A stretch of 64,000 bases of DNA, taken from the NCBI GenBank assembly GCA_937899625.1, contig CALCCB010000162.1, forward strand, positions 1 to 64,000, written 5' to 3'. A program made the translations under genes and the position numbers. This document shows, in pieces, positions 14,967 to 23,967 of the stretch. How positions within the stretch are numbered: the first letter of the stretch is position 1; every line of letters starts with the position of its first letter. The notes under the pieces were generated by a model that saw nothing but the letters and a program-made list of their open reading frames with translations, was not told the DNA's origin and did no database searches. Source of the stretch: an uncultured Bacteroidota bacterium. Lineage in GTDB: Bacteria; Bacteroidota; Bacteroidia; Flavobacteriales_D; Crocinitomicaceae.

Positions 14967-16244
14967 ATGGAATTTCAAAATACACTGTCATTCGCACAAC
15001 AATTGGATCAACAGGATCCCTTAAAGGACTTCAGAAACCAGTTCCATTTTCCAACTTTCCATGATAAAACCGTTCGATATTTCACAGGGAACAGTCTTGG
15101 ATTGCAGCCGAAAAGAACGGCCGAATACATTTCCAGAGAACTGAATGACTGGGCAAAATACGGTGTAGAAGGACATTTTCTGGCGGAACGTCCTTGGTTC
15201 GCGTATCACGAAAACCTAACCGGACACGTCGCTGAGATCGTGGGTGCCAAACCTATAGAAGTGGTTGTCACGCACTCGTTAACTACGAACTTGCATTTAT
15301 TGATGGTTTCGTTTTATAGACCTGAAGGTAAACGAAAGAAGATCCTTTGTGAAGCGAAAGCATTTCCAAGTGACCAATATGCCCTTGAATCTCAAGTAAA
15401 ATTCCACGGACTTAATGTATCCGAGGATCTGGTTGAAGTATGGCCAAGAGAAGGAGAGCATTTGATCCGCGAAGAAGACATCTTGTCAAAGATCGAAGAG
15501 CTAGGCGATGAACTTGCCTTGGTTATGATCGGTGGTGTTAACTATTATACTGGACAATTGTTCGACATGAAAAAGATCACCGAGGCAGGTCATAAAGTTG
15601 GGGCTGTGATAGGATTCGATCTTGCTCACGCTGCAGGAAATATCAATTTAAAATTACACGACTGGGGAATTGATTTCGCAGCTTGGTGTGGCTATAAATA
15701 TCTGAACTCTTCCCCAGGAGGAGTGAGCGGAATGTTCGTTCACGAGCGTCACGCTAACCGACCAGAGCTTCCACGCTTTGCAGGATGGTGGGGTTACAAC
15801 AAGGAAAAAAGATTCCTTATGGAACCAGGGTTTGTACCAATGGAAGGAGCTGAAGGATGGCAATTGAGTAACGCCCCGGTACTTGGAATGGCAGCGCATC
15901 TTGCAGCTGTTGAAATCTTCATTGAAGCAGGCATGGACAGGATCGGTGCAAAGCGTGACCTGATGACTGCCTATCTTGAATTTGTTATCCATCAAGTTTC
16001 AGAAAGAAACAAGGAACGTTGTTCGTTTGAGATCATTACACCAGCTGATCAAACAAAAAGGGGCGCACAGTTGTCTATTCTTGCAAAAGGTCAGGGACGA
16101 TCGCTTTTTGATGCCTTGTCTGAAGAAGGAGTTGTTGCTGACTGGAGAGAACCAAATGTGATCCGTGTAGCTCCGGCACCATTATATAATAGTTTTGAAG
16201 ATTGTTATTGGTTTGGAGTTCTATTGGAAAAAGCGATACAATAA
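14967..16244 (+). CDS. kynU: Kynureninase
   Basis: Kynureninase is a PLP enzyme that splits 3-hydroxykynurenine (or kynurenine) to 3-hydroxyanthranilate (or anthranilate) and alanine. The ORF track starts 50 residues early, upstream of the promoter box. The ATG at 14967 (MEFQNTLSFAQQLD) gives 425 residues, normal for the family. Motifs: YFTGNSLGLQPK, HSLTTNLHLLM, GFDLAHAAGN, and the PLP lysine in CGYKYLNSSPGG, then LPRFAGWWG. The stop overlaps the ATG of a small membrane protein, with kmo after that. Together they form the kynurenine branch towards quinolinate and NAD. Confidence 0.95.
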   Translation: MEFQNTLSFAQQLDQQDPLKDFRNQFHFPTFHDKTVRYFTGNSLGLQPKRTAEYISRELNDWAKYGVEGHFLAERPWFAYHENLTGHVAEIVGAKPIEVVVTHSLTTNLHLLMVSFYRPEGKRKKILCEAKAFPSDQYALESQVKFHGLNVSEDLVEVWPREGEHLIREEDILSKIEELGDELALVMIGGVNYYTGQLFDMKKITEAGHKVGAVIGFDLAHAAGNINLKLHDWGIDFAAWCGYKYLNSSPGGVSGMFVHERHANRPELPRFAGWWGYNKEKRFLMEPGFVPMEGAEGWQLSNAPVLGMAAHLAAVEIFIEAGMDRIGAKRDLMTAYLEFVIHQVSERNKERCSFEIITPADQTKRGAQLSILAKGQGRSLFDALSEEGVVADWREPNVIRVAPAPLYNSFEDCYWFGVLLEKAIQ

Positions 16245-16468
16245 TGGATGAACTGACGATACAAACGCTGATCAGAGCGAAATTTTCGGGAGCACTGGAT
16301 CAAAGTGGAACGTATATTAATCTGACTATTCAAACAATAGCAGTTCTGGTAGGAGGTATCGTATTGTGGAGAGCAAGCAACGCCATTCACAAGAAAAAAC
16401 AGGCCGAAAGACAACGAAATAATTATTTTGAAACACCTTACTCCAGAGAATGGAGAAGAAAAAGATAA
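16244..16468 (+). CDS. Small single-span membrane protein between kynU and kmo
   Basis: The real start is the ATG at 16244, sharing its A with the kynU stop (TAATG). The ORF-track start at 16202 lies inside kynU. The 74 residues hold a short acidic N-terminus, one hydrophobic segment (INLTIQTIAVLVGGIVLW) and a basic tail (HKKKQAERQRN ... EWRRKR). The positive-inside rule places the tail in the cytoplasm. kmo starts three bases after its stop, so it is locked into the kynurenine operon. I do not recognise the family. A role in holding KMO, a membrane-associated flavoprotein, at the membrane is an attractive but untested idea. Confidence 0.75.
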   Translation: MDELTIQTLIRAKFSGALDQSGTYINLTIQTIAVLVGGIVLWRASNAIHKKKQAERQRNNYFETPYSREWRRKR

Positions 16469-16471
16469 AAG

Positions 16472-17824
16472 ATGGAAAAGGAAAAGAATGTGATCATTAT
16501 CGGGGCGGGCCTTGTGGGCTCACTTTGGGCAGTTTATCTTTCAAAAGCCGGATATAAAGTTACGATCTATGAGCGTCGTTCTGATATTCGTAAGGCTGAG
16601 ATCTCTGCCGGAAAATCGATCAACCTTGCACTGTCCAATCGAGGGTGGAAAGCTTTAGATGCTGTTGGTGTTGGCGACGAGATCCGTAAGATCGCAATTC
16701 CGATGTACGGCAGAATGATGCACGACACCAATGGAAACCTTACCTATCAGCAATATGGCAAAGATGGTCAGGCGATTTATTCCGTATCCAGAGGAAAAAT
16801 AAATGCGACCATGATGGACATCGCTGAAAACTATGGCGATGCGACGATTCATTACAATCATGAGTGTATTAAAGTTGATCCGGTAAAAGGAATCGTTCAT
16901 TTAAAAAACACTGAGACTGGGGAAGAGCTTGAAAAACAAGCCGATCTGGTCTTTGGCGCTGACGGTGCATTTTCGGCTGTTCGATACACGTCGATGCAGA
17001 AACTCGATCGTTTCAACTACAGTCAGAATTACATCTCTGACGGTTACCGTGAGATCTTGCTTCCTGCAAATGCTGATGGTTCTTACCAAATGGATAAGAA
17101 CGCTTTGCATATCTGGCCACGCGGACGTTTCATGCTGATCGCTCTTGCCAATGAAGACGGATCTTTCACATGTACGTTGTTCATGCCTCATGAAGGAGAT
17201 GCGAATGCATTTGATAAGTTAAAAAGCAAGGCGGACGTTGATCAGTTTTTCAAAACGACCTTCCCGGATTTCTATGATATGATGCCAAATGTGGCCGAAG
17301 CTTGGGAAGATCATCCTTTGTCTTCTCTGGCAATTGTTAGATGCTATCCTTGGACTGCTGGTAAAGTAGCACTTATGGGAGACGCAGCACATGCCACTGT
17401 ACCATTCTATGGTCAAGGAATGAATGCCGGATTTGAAGATTGCACTGTGCTATCGGATTTGATGAAAAAACACAACGAAAACTGGGCTGCGATCTTTGAT
17501 GAATATTCGGAAACGCGTAAGCCTGACGGGGATGCACTTCAGGATCTTTCCTTATACAATTATCACGTAATGAGAGACTACGTTGCTGATCCTGACTTCC
17601 TTCTTCGCAAGAAGATCGAAGCTAAATTTTCAACGTTGTACCCTGAAAAGTGGATGCCGTTATACTCACAGGTAACGTTTAGCTCCATTCGCTACAGTGA
17701 CGCTATCAAAAGAGGTAAATTTCAGGACCAGATCATGGATCAGATCATGGCAGACGAGAAGATCCATGATAACTGGGACTCTCCTGTTGTAATTGACAAG
17801 ATCCTTGAATTGCTTGGTGAATAA
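16472..17824 (+). CDS. kmo: Kynurenine 3-monooxygenase
   Basis: A 450-residue FAD monooxygenase that hydroxylates L-kynurenine using NADPH and O2. The dinucleotide fold IIIGAGLVGSLWAVYLSKAGY is at residues 8-28. The substrate-side block SINLALSNRGWKAL, FGADGAFSAVR (second FAD motif) and GDAAHATVPFYGQGMNAGFEDC (FAD motif with ribityl contact) are in the right order. The SINLALSxRG motif separates KMO from other group A hydroxylases. It is third in the kynU operon. Family members usually carry a C-terminal membrane-binding helix; here the C-terminus is polar, which makes the small membrane protein next door more interesting. Confidence 0.95.
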   Translation: MEKEKNVIIIGAGLVGSLWAVYLSKAGYKVTIYERRSDIRKAEISAGKSINLALSNRGWKALDAVGVGDEIRKIAIPMYGRMMHDTNGNLTYQQYGKDGQAIYSVSRGKINATMMDIAENYGDATIHYNHECIKVDPVKGIVHLKNTETGEELEKQADLVFGADGAFSAVRYTSMQKLDRFNYSQNYISDGYREILLPANADGSYQMDKNALHIWPRGRFMLIALANEDGSFTCTLFMPHEGDANAFDKLKSKADVDQFFKTTFPDFYDMMPNVAEAWEDHPLSSLAIVRCYPWTAGKVALMGDAAHATVPFYGQGMNAGFEDCTVLSDLMKKHNENWAAIFDEYSETRKPDGDALQDLSLYNYHVMRDYVADPDFLLRKKIEAKFSTLYPEKWMPLYSQVTFSSIRYSDAIKRGKFQDQIMDQIMADEKIHDNWDSPVVIDKILELLGE

Positions 17825-17849
17825 TTGTACCTTGTGTAAAAATCAGAAT

Positions 17850-18785
17850 ATGAAGAACCTGATCATCCCATCTTTATTGATCCTGAGTGTAGGATTTTCC
17901 GCTTTTGGACAAAAAACGCGCGATTTTACCGGTAAAAGTCGTGGTGACTTTTTTGGGGGTGCCCGCGATTATAGAGAGATTACCAAAAATGGTCTCCAGA
18001 TCTCATTTGGACCCAATTTTACTTTGGTAAAGGGAAAGGATACTCGATATGAAGGTAATGATGCCTCAACAAACAGACCGATTGCTGATGTCATCGATCC
18101 GGCAGGAAGTGTAGGTGCTTTTATCAATGTAGGGATGGCTCATTATCGCCTGAAGCCTTCTAGAATACTTGAAAGTATGGGAAAGAAAAATCCTGACGGA
18201 TTTGTTGCCAAACGAATCAAATCAAACCTTTGGCACCGATTTGACTGGGGATTAGGGTTCGATTACATCGGCGGTAAAGAAAAGACTACACATGAATTGT
18301 ACAATCCGTTCAATGAATTGACGGGGACGGAAGAATCCAGATCAAGTTTCTACAATGGTTATTTGACAGCAAGGTTCACTGCCGATCGTTTCAGAAAGAT
18401 CGGAGACGACTGGCATCTGGAAACGGGATTAGGTTTTAATGCCAACTACAATATCCTTTCTGCTGAAAAAGCAGGATACGCATCTGGTTCCATTGCTCCA
18501 CAAAAGTTTCAAAAAGATTTCATGATTCAAATGCACACCCACATCGGTTTCAACTACCGTGTGAAAAAAGGGGATTATTTGACTTTCGGGTTCTATATGC
18601 CTATACTTGGATTGTATGAAATGAACAAATTGAAGCCAACCATTCAGTGGCATTCAAGTAATTACTACCCTGCGCATTTACAGGTGAAGTGGATCCACCA
18701 TTTCACGAAGAAGCAAAAGGGATGTAATACTCCTGGGACAGAAGAAGACCGTAAGAAAAATCAGGAATATCTTCAGAATAACTAA
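17850..18785 (+). CDS. Putative outer-membrane beta-barrel protein
   Basis: The ORF-track start is inside kmo. The ATG at 17850 opens a signal peptide (MKNLIIPSLLILSVGFSAFGQ) and gives 311 residues. The mature part alternates polar and aromatic residues in strands (ISFGPNFTLV, SVGAFINVGMA, FDWGLGFDYIGG, SSFYNGYLTARFTADRF, MQMHTHIGFNYRV, LTFGFYMPILGLYE), as in outer-membrane barrels. The C-terminus is a hydrophilic tail (KKQKGCNTPGTEEDRKKNQ). It follows kmo by 25 bases and precedes the ArsC-like gene by two. No named family is recognised; the operon position may reflect transcription only. Confidence 0.65.
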   Translation: MKNLIIPSLLILSVGFSAFGQKTRDFTGKSRGDFFGGARDYREITKNGLQISFGPNFTLVKGKDTRYEGNDASTNRPIADVIDPAGSVGAFINVGMAHYRLKPSRILESMGKKNPDGFVAKRIKSNLWHRFDWGLGFDYIGGKEKTTHELYNPFNELTGTEESRSSFYNGYLTARFTADRFRKIGDDWHLETGLGFNANYNILSAEKAGYASGSIAPQKFQKDFMIQMHTHIGFNYRVKKGDYLTFGFYMPILGLYEMNKLKPTIQWHSSNYYPAHLQVKWIHHFTKKQKGCNTPGTEEDRKKNQEYLQNN

Positions 18786-18787
18786 GC

Positions 18788-19141
18788 ATGAAAAAGATCT
18801 ATCATCTAAGTAGCTGTAGCACCAATCAGCGCATACTTAAAGAGATCAATCCGGGAAAAGACGTCGAGCTTCAGGATATTAAGCAGCAGAACATCGATGC
18901 TGAAACGTTAGACTGGATCAAGGACAAAGTTGGATCCTATGAAGCGTTATTCTCAAGAAAAGCCATGAAGTACAAATCCATGGGTCTCAACAACATGGAT
19001 CTGAAGGAATCTGATTACAGGAAGTACATGCTTGAAGAGTATACTTTTTTAAAGCGACCATTCATGATCAACGGTGATGAGGTATTCATCGGGAATTCAA
19101 AATCCGTTGTGGAAGATGCAGTAAAATCTTTCAATTCCTAA
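18788..19141 (+). CDS. ArsC/Spx-family thioredoxin-fold protein with a single cysteine
   Basis: 117 residues, all one ArsC-like domain. The N-terminal redox site is SSCSTNQRIL, one Cys at residue 10 and no CxxC, so it is not a typical Spx. The family helix DWIKDKVGSYEALFSRK and the KRPFMINGDEVFIGNS segment, with the conserved Arg-Pro, are present. Classic arsenate reductases use the N-terminal Cys with three arginines and glutathione or a second Cys. The substrate here is unknown, since no arsenic-resistance genes are nearby. It ends five bases before the GTG of the EamA gene. Confidence 0.8.
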   Translation: MKKIYHLSSCSTNQRILKEINPGKDVELQDIKQQNIDAETLDWIKDKVGSYEALFSRKAMKYKSMGLNNMDLKESDYRKYMLEEYTFLKRPFMINGDEVFIGNSKSVVEDAVKSFNS

Positions 19142-19145
19142 AGGA

Positions 19146-20078
19146 GTGGGGAAAAACTTTTCTGCTCACTTTGCTCTGTTCATGGTAAACACACTGTATG
19201 GTGCAAGCCATGTACTCGCCAAAGGAGTTATGCCCGCGTATTTAAGTCCGAATGTCTTTATTCTTTTCCGTGTTGTAGGCGCAACCGCCTTGTTCTGGCT
19301 TGTTCGCATGATGGTTGTAAAAGAAAAGGTGCATCGCAAGGATTTGCTTTTACTTGCCACTTGCGGCCTCTTTGGCGTCGCTATTAATCAGCTCTTCTTT
19401 TTTCATGGATTGAATCTTTCTTCTTCCATCAATTCAGGGATCATTATGGCGCTCAACCCCATCATGGTGGTGATCCTGTCCTATCTCATTCTGAAAGAAA
19501 AGGTCACCAACACACGAGTGATCGGAATTCTTTTGGGAGCCATGGGAGCCATTCTATTAACACTTAAAGGTGGAACCGGAAAAGGGGATTCCATGTTGGG
19601 TGACTTATTCCTGTTCATCAATGCTGCCAGTTACGCCATCTATCTGGTAATTGCAAAACCGCTAATGAAAAAGTACTCTCCTTTAACAGTGATCACCTAT
19701 GTGTTTACCTTCGGCACGATCTACGTCTTGCTTTTCCCACCAACGATCACCGAATTGTTCGATACCAATTTTCAAATCATCCCATTATCGGCCTGGATCA
19801 AGATCGGCTATGTAATAGTGGGTGTTACTTTCATGACCTATCTACTCACGATGTATGGCCTCAAATACCTTAGTCCAAGTGTCTCAAGCGCCTACATTTA
19901 CCTCCAACCGGTACTCGTCATGTTCTTCGCCTATTCCTTAAGTGCAATTGGTATTGCAGATGATTATACCGGAACGATCACACTTGAAAAGATCTTCTAC
20001 ATGATCATCATCTTTATTGGTGTATACATCACATCATCCGTAAAAGGAAGTGCTTTATTGAAATGGAAAAAGTCCTGA
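19146..20078 (+). CDS. EamA/DMT-family transporter
   Basis: 310 residues with ten predicted membrane segments arranged as two EamA repeats. The first repeat opens with NTLYGASHVLAKG and contains GLNLSSSINSGIIMALNPIMVVILSYLILKE. The second contains GDLFLFINAASYAIYLVIAKPL and LTMYGLKYLSPSVSSAYIYLQPVLV, the repeat's usual ending. DMT proteins export small metabolites; the substrate is not readable. Translation probably starts at the GTG at 19146, since no ATG lies before the first membrane segment. The gap to the preceding gene is four bases. Confidence 0.88.
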   Translation: MGKNFSAHFALFMVNTLYGASHVLAKGVMPAYLSPNVFILFRVVGATALFWLVRMMVVKEKVHRKDLLLLATCGLFGVAINQLFFFHGLNLSSSINSGIIMALNPIMVVILSYLILKEKVTNTRVIGILLGAMGAILLTLKGGTGKGDSMLGDLFLFINAASYAIYLVIAKPLMKKYSPLTVITYVFTFGTIYVLLFPPTITELFDTNFQIIPLSAWIKIGYVIVGVTFMTYLLTMYGLKYLSPSVSSAYIYLQPVLVMFFAYSLSAIGIADDYTGTITLEKIFYMIIIFIGVYITSSVKGSALLKWKKS

Positions 20079-20112
20079 GGGCCCTAAAACCTCTTATTCG
20101 CCTTAATTTTTC

Positions 20113-20120
20113 TACTTTTG
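20113..20120 (+). promoter_or_regulatory. -7 box TACTTTTG upstream of yicC
   Basis: An exact TAnnTTTG, 16 bases before the ATG at 20137 and 34 bases after the EamA stop. It suggests the yicC-gmk-nadD unit has its own promoter. Confidence 0.5.
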
Positions 20121-20136
20121 AGAAAATTTTTACGTC

Positions 20137-21003
20137 ATGTTGATGTCGATGACCGGCTTTGGTAAGGTAACCGGTACCTTTCAATCCAAAAAAGTAACTG
20201 TAGAGATCCGATCGCTGAACAGCAAATCTCTTGATCTGAATGTTCGAATTGCGGGGAGCTACAGAGAACTGGAACCTGAGATCCGCAGGATCATCGGGGA
20301 AGAACTGGATCGAGGTAAGATCGATGTATCTGTCAATATCGACAGCACTGGTGACACGCGCAATTATGTGATCAATAAAGACCTTGCTAAATCCTACGCT
20401 GAGGACCTCAGACAAACGACCGAAATGATCGGGACGCATACGGAGGACCTAATGAGCATCATTATCCGCATGCCTGATATCTACATCAACGAGCGAGAAG
20501 AATTATCGGAAGACGAGAAGAAATGGCTTGTATCACTTGTGAAAGAAGCGTGTGTCGAGCTCAACTCATTCAGAAGAAAAGAAGGAATTGCATTAGAGAA
20601 CGAATTCAATGAGCGTATTGATGAGATCAGAACACTGCTCAACGATGTTCCCAAATATGAGAACGAACGCATCGAAACTGTTCGCGAAAGGATTAAAAAG
20701 GGACTTGATGAGATCGAGGTGAATGGCCTGGACAATAATCGTCTGGAGCAGGAGCTCATCTTTTATATCGAGAAGCTGGATGTTTCAGAAGAAAAGATGC
20801 GTTTGAGTCATCACCTGGATTATTTCAATCAAACCATGAAGATGGAAAAGTCGGGGAAAAAACTCGGTTTCATTTCTCAGGAGATCGGAAGAGAGATCAA
20901 TACACTTGGAAGTAAAAGCAACCATGCAGAAATGCAAAAACTGGTTGTTGGAATGAAGGACAGTCTGGAAAAGATCAAAGAGCAGGTATTGAACACATTA
21001 TAA
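20137..21003 (+). CDS. yicC: YicC-family endoribonuclease
   Basis: 288 residues. The opening SMTGFGKVTG, then EIRSLNSKSLDLNVR and ELEPEIRRIIGEELDRGKIDVSV, are the YicC N-terminal signature. The C-terminal DUF1732 region (DNNRLEQELIFYIEKLDVSEEKMRLSHHLDYF, then KLGFISQEIGREINTLGSKSNHAEMQ) is complete. YicC proteins cut RNA, including small regulatory RNAs in E. coli. Linkage to gmk is common in bacteria and holds here: the gmk ATG overlaps the stop (TAATG). The third start-like codon MSMTGFG is also possible, as three Met codons occur in the first five. Confidence 0.92.
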   Translation: MLMSMTGFGKVTGTFQSKKVTVEIRSLNSKSLDLNVRIAGSYRELEPEIRRIIGEELDRGKIDVSVNIDSTGDTRNYVINKDLAKSYAEDLRQTTEMIGTHTEDLMSIIIRMPDIYINEREELSEDEKKWLVSLVKEACVELNSFRRKEGIALENEFNERIDEIRTLLNDVPKYENERIETVRERIKKGLDEIEVNGLDNNRLEQELIFYIEKLDVSEEKMRLSHHLDYFNQTMKMEKSGKKLGFISQEIGREINTLGSKSNHAEMQKLVVGMKDSLEKIKEQVLNTL

Positions 21004-21590
21004 TGAGTTTTACTACATCACAAGGGAAATGCATCATCTTTTCTGCTCCTTCCGGGGCTGGAAAAACTACGATCGTGCATGCGTTGTTAAACGACCCTTC
21101 GTTGAATCTATCGTTTTCAGTATCTGCTTGCAGCAGAGGACCAAGACCGAATGAAACAGACGGTAAAGATTATTACTTTCTGGGGATCGAAGGATTCAAG
21201 CAAAAGATCAGAGAAGGTGCCTTTATTGAGTGGGAAGAAGTTTATACGGATCACTTTTATGGAACGCTGCGCTCTGAGATCGAACGGATCTGGGCACAGG
21301 GGAAAAATGTGATCTTTGACGTAGACGTGATCGGTGGATTGAACCTTAAAAAGATATTCGGAGAAAACGCGCTTGCGATCTTCGTTCAGCCACCTTCGAT
21401 CGAAACCCTTGAAGAAAGACTAAGACATCGAAGCACCGAAACAGAAGATAAGATCCGTCAGCGATTGGAAAAGGCTGAAAAGGAAATGAGCAAAGCTTCT
21501 CAATTTGATGTGATCCTTGTCAATGATGAGCTTGAAACTGCCATCAAAAAGGCAACAGTCATTGTGAACGATTTTGTAGCAAACTCATGA
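21003..21590 (+). CDS. gmk: Guanylate kinase
   Basis: 195 residues. GMK phosphorylates GMP to GDP with ATP. The P-loop is FSAPSGAGKTT (about 13-23). The GMP-binding lid has CSRGPRPNETDGKDYYF, in which a Cys-Ser-Arg-Gly replaces the usual TTR(A/P); FIEWEEVYTDHFYGT and FDVDVIGG follow, as in the family. RHRSTETEDKIRQRL supplies the ATP-side arginines. Start ATG overlaps the yicC stop and its end overlaps the nadD ATG by four bases, so all three are translationally linked. The altered TTR motif is a mild curiosity. Confidence 0.95.
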   Translation: MSFTTSQGKCIIFSAPSGAGKTTIVHALLNDPSLNLSFSVSACSRGPRPNETDGKDYYFLGIEGFKQKIREGAFIEWEEVYTDHFYGTLRSEIERIWAQGKNVIFDVDVIGGLNLKKIFGENALAIFVQPPSIETLEERLRHRSTETEDKIRQRLEKAEKEMSKASQFDVILVNDELETAIKKATVIVNDFVANS

Positions 21591-22195
21591 AGGTGGGGTT
21601 GTATTTCGGAACTTTCAACCCGATACATGTCGGACATTTGATCATTGCCAATTACATGGCAGATTACACAGAGCTTGATCAAGTTTGGCTTGTGGTCTCT
21701 CCTCAAAATCCATTGAAGGAAAAGAATACGATCCTCGCTGACCACCACCGACTGGCACTTGTGAAGATCGCGATTGATGATAACCCGAAGTTGAGAGCTT
21801 CGGATGTCGAATTCAAGCTTTCCAAGCCAAGTTATACGGTCAATACCATGATCCATCTGAAAGAGCTGTATCCTGATCATTCCTTTTCTTTAATTATGGG
21901 AGAAGACAATCTACGAACACTGCACAAGTGGTACAATCATGATTATCTTCTGAAGAATCAAAAGATCTATGTGTATCCACGTGCATTGACCTTTCAGGAG
22001 GAAAATGACATCCAGTCAGATGATCCGAATCAACTATTGTTCAAGCACCCAAGCATTGTTTTCTGCGATGATGCACCAGTCATGAAAGTATCTGCTTCGT
22101 TTATCCGAAATGCTATTAAGATGGGCAAGGATGTTCGTTACCTGTTGACGGAATCAGTGATGAAATACCTGGACGAAATGAATTTTTATCGCTAA
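21587..22195 (+). CDS. nadD: Nicotinate-nucleotide adenylyltransferase
   Basis: 202 residues. NadD makes nicotinate adenine dinucleotide from NaMN and ATP, the shared last-but-one step of NAD synthesis. The nucleotidyl transferase site is GLYFGTFNPIHVGHL (GTFNPxHxGH) at residues 4-18, LVVSPQNPLKEK follows, and SASFIRNAIKMG near the end corresponds to the (S/T)xxIR motif. Start and end: ATG overlaps gmk by four bases; the 3' end overlaps the convergent membrane gene by four bases. Its position near the kynurenine genes makes biochemical sense but is a separate unit. Confidence 0.95.
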   Translation: MKVGLYFGTFNPIHVGHLIIANYMADYTELDQVWLVVSPQNPLKEKNTILADHHRLALVKIAIDDNPKLRASDVEFKLSKPSYTVNTMIHLKELYPDHSFSLIMGEDNLRTLHKWYNHDYLLKNQKIYVYPRALTFQEENDIQSDDPNQLLFKHPSIVFCDDAPVMKVSASFIRNAIKMGKDVRYLLTESVMKYLDEMNFYR

Positions 22196-23967
22196 GGTTT
22201 CCAGACCTTGGGATATTTTTTACTTCGGAGCTGAACATTTGTGATCTCTATCTTTCCATTTTTACCGTTGGGATTCCACACGTAAAGCTTGCTGCTTCCG
22301 GATTTCGGAATCGAAAATCTAAGCTCCTTTCCAATTTCCGATAATTCAAAAGAGGTGTAGCCTCCTTCCTCTGATTCAAAAACCAAAGACGTTCCTTCTT
22401 CTGATCGAATTGAGCAAATCAGTTCACTTCCTCTTTGCGTCGCTAACAGACCAACGAATAAATTAATAAACTCCGTTTTGGATTCGAACATAAGATGCAA
22501 GTCATCCATACTCTTTGTACTTACCTGATAGTCCGGAAGACTATCTGTTTCTGATACATGCTGAAATAACAGAACCCCCTTAGGATCTTCCTCTGTTCCC
22601 TCAAATAAAAACTCCCCTACGAGAATTAAACCTTGCGTATTTCTCATCTCTTGAGCGGACCTTCCTGCTTCCACCGGACCGAAATGGCTATCCCAGACAA
22701 TAAAGCTTCCCTCGGGAATCTTCGTTTTCAAGTCCTCTTCGATCTGATGAAATCCTGTAAATATTGCTCTACTCTCCTTGCTGAGTGGATTCTCATTCAT
22801 CAGATGTGCCAAGTATGGAAAATGATAATAGACCTTTTCGTTTCCTACTCCTTGTTCATTGATGAACTTCCAGGTGGATTGAAGCTGTTTTTCCATCGGG
22901 TTGACTAAAACCGGAAATTTTGGATTGCTAACCAATGACCAGATAAAAGGAATCGATAATACACCGTAAACCCATTGTATTCTGGATCCTTCTCTGCGAC
23001 TAAATCGTGACCAGTGTGTCATCTGGATGATCAGAAAAAGAGGCATCCCTTGTGTTGCAATCCGCGTTAATCCAATTGATCCATTTTGTCCGGTTGCCCA
23101 AAAGTATGAATGCGAAAATACTACACCCACGAAAGTCCCATAGGCCAGTAAAGACAGATCGATTTCAAGTTCGGAAATTCTTCTTTTAACCAACAGACCA
23201 ATGGCACCAATCACCCCTAGGATCGACATGAATATCCCAGGATTACCTATGTAATTTCTGTATGAGGTAAAATAGTGTGACCACTCTCCCTTTCCATAAA
23301 TGGCATTTCCCATTGAGTAGGGACTCTTTGTAAAATACCAGAGCAGATCATGATGAGCAAACGCCCCAGCTATCGAATAAACGACAAAGCCAACCAGCAA
23401 TATTGGAAAGTATTTCCACTCTTTGTTGTACGCCAGAATTACACCTACGAGCAATACTGGCAATTGTCCTTCGCTTCGCATGAAGGGCATGAAGGAGACC
23501 AATAGAGCCAGCCACAAGTATCTTTTCTGAAGCAAAAGCAAAGCAGCAACGATCAATGCAAGGTTGAACAAAGGCTCCGTTAAACCGCCCATGACGGTCA
23601 GACAATAATCTTTTGCTGTCAATAAGAAAAGGGGAAGAAGTGATTGAAGCCATGCTGATACCTTCAGCTTATCCAAAAGCTTGTATCCGATCAACATACT
23701 CGCAGAAAACACTAGTACATTAAAAATGATCATTCCCGAAAAGCCAAACTGAGCAAACGGGGAGCTTAAGAGAATAAAGACCGGTTTTCCCCAGTGATCA
23801 AAGAAATACGAAGGGTCCTGCCAGCTGATCTGAGAGATAAAGAAATGTGCTAACCCGTCGCCTGTATCGGCAGGTACTTCATTGCTAAATCCAAAAAATA
23901 AGAGCCATCCTGAAGCGAACAACCATGTCAGTATTCTGACCCATTTGCCGGCTTCGAGGTATTTCAT
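22192..23967 (-). CDS. Polytopic membrane protein, GT-C glycosyltransferase-like
   Basis: 591 residues with about ten hydrophobic segments in the first 350, then a soluble C-terminal part that ends in a beta-rich domain. The first extracytoplasmic loop has DTGDGLAHFF, an Asp-containing motif like that of GT-C sugar transferases, and MRSEGQLPVLLVG in a later loop also fits. Such enzymes use polyprenyl-phosphate sugars at the inner membrane. The precise family was not settled by reading. The start overlaps the scoB stop by one base (TAATG), and the gene is the last of the PBP1A-scoA-scoB run. It converges on nadD. Confidence 0.6.
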   Translation of the reverse strand: MKYLEAGKWVRILTWLFASGWLLFFGFSNEVPADTGDGLAHFFISQISWQDPSYFFDHWGKPVFILLSSPFAQFGFSGMIIFNVLVFSASMLIGYKLLDKLKVSAWLQSLLPLFLLTAKDYCLTVMGGLTEPLFNLALIVAALLLLQKRYLWLALLVSFMPFMRSEGQLPVLLVGVILAYNKEWKYFPILLVGFVVYSIAGAFAHHDLLWYFTKSPYSMGNAIYGKGEWSHYFTSYRNYIGNPGIFMSILGVIGAIGLLVKRRISELEIDLSLLAYGTFVGVVFSHSYFWATGQNGSIGLTRIATQGMPLFLIIQMTHWSRFSRREGSRIQWVYGVLSIPFIWSLVSNPKFPVLVNPMEKQLQSTWKFINEQGVGNEKVYYHFPYLAHLMNENPLSKESRAIFTGFHQIEEDLKTKIPEGSFIVWDSHFGPVEAGRSAQEMRNTQGLILVGEFLFEGTEEDPKGVLLFQHVSETDSLPDYQVSTKSMDDLHLMFESKTEFINLFVGLLATQRGSELICSIRSEEGTSLVFESEEGGYTSFELSEIGKELRFSIPKSGSSKLYVWNPNGKNGKIEITNVQLRSKKYPKVWKP

